A stretch of DNA of 39,870 nucleotides from Kluyvera georgiana ATCC 51603 (GTDB lineage: Bacteria > Pseudomonadota > Gammaproteobacteria > Enterobacterales > Enterobacteriaceae), in NCBI RefSeq assembly GCF_001654985.1, contig NZ_LXEU01000012.1, positions 1-39,870 of the forward strand. The letters run 5' to 3'. Of the stretch, positions 37,297 through 39,870 are shown piece after piece. The notes under the pieces are model-generated. The model did not search any database. It had not been told where the DNA came from and saw only the letters and a program-made list of their open reading frames with translations. The translations under genes were made by a program, and so were the position numbers. The number at the start of each line of letters is the position of its first letter. Within the stretch, counting starts at the first letter, position 1.

Positions 37297-39870
<2,574 letters not shown>

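Overview
This window is chromosomal DNA from an enteric gammaproteobacterium (Enterobacteriaceae). Almost every protein matches its Escherichia coli counterpart in length and motifs, and gene order follows the E. coli K-12 hof-aroKB-damX-dam ... crp ... slyD ... str region. The genus cannot be fixed from sequence alone. Malonate decarboxylase genes, and the absence of the frl/yhfS-Z and fic genes found here in E. coli, point to the Klebsiella/Enterobacter side rather than Escherichia. I see no transposase, integrase, phage gene, tRNA, rRNA or CRISPR array.

Layout, left to right. (1) 1-3053: hofMNOPQ, a chained DNA-uptake operon related to pilMNOPQ. (2) 3334-9789: aroK, aroB, damX, dam, rpe, gph, trpS, all rightward. 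(3) 9856-16241: leftward yhfL, cysG, nirD, nirB, tsgA; nirB has a textbook FNR plus NarL/NarP control region, and a REP/BIME palindrome lies between nirB and tsgA. (4) 16519-19053: ppiA (CRP site upstream), pabA, argD (paired ARG boxes upstream). (5) 19046-24745: leftward yhfK and crp, rightward yhfA, then leftward prkB, yheU, yheT. (6) 24996-27546: mdcA, mdcB and only the first six codons of mdcC, which end inside the yheS stop codon. (7) 27544-32884: leftward yheS, then rightward kefG, kefB, yheV, slyD. (8) 32947-36148: leftward slyX, then rightward fkpA, yheO, tusD, tusC, tusB. (9) 36272-39870: the str operon rpsL, rpsG, fusA and the 5' part of tufA.

Most of the window is ordinary core genome. 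The most notable structure is the truncated malonate decarboxylase operon. MdcA and MdcB look intact, but the acyl carrier protein and all later subunits are gone from this place. The break falls so that one base triplet serves as mdcC codon 6 on one strand and as the yheS stop on the other. Other points are the missing nirC between nirD and cysG, several gene absences relative to E. coli, a preserved S7 read-through frame after rpsG, and well-formed regulatory sites. I found no convincing new biological system. Comparisons with E. coli or Klebsiella rest on recalled knowledge of those genomes, not on searches.
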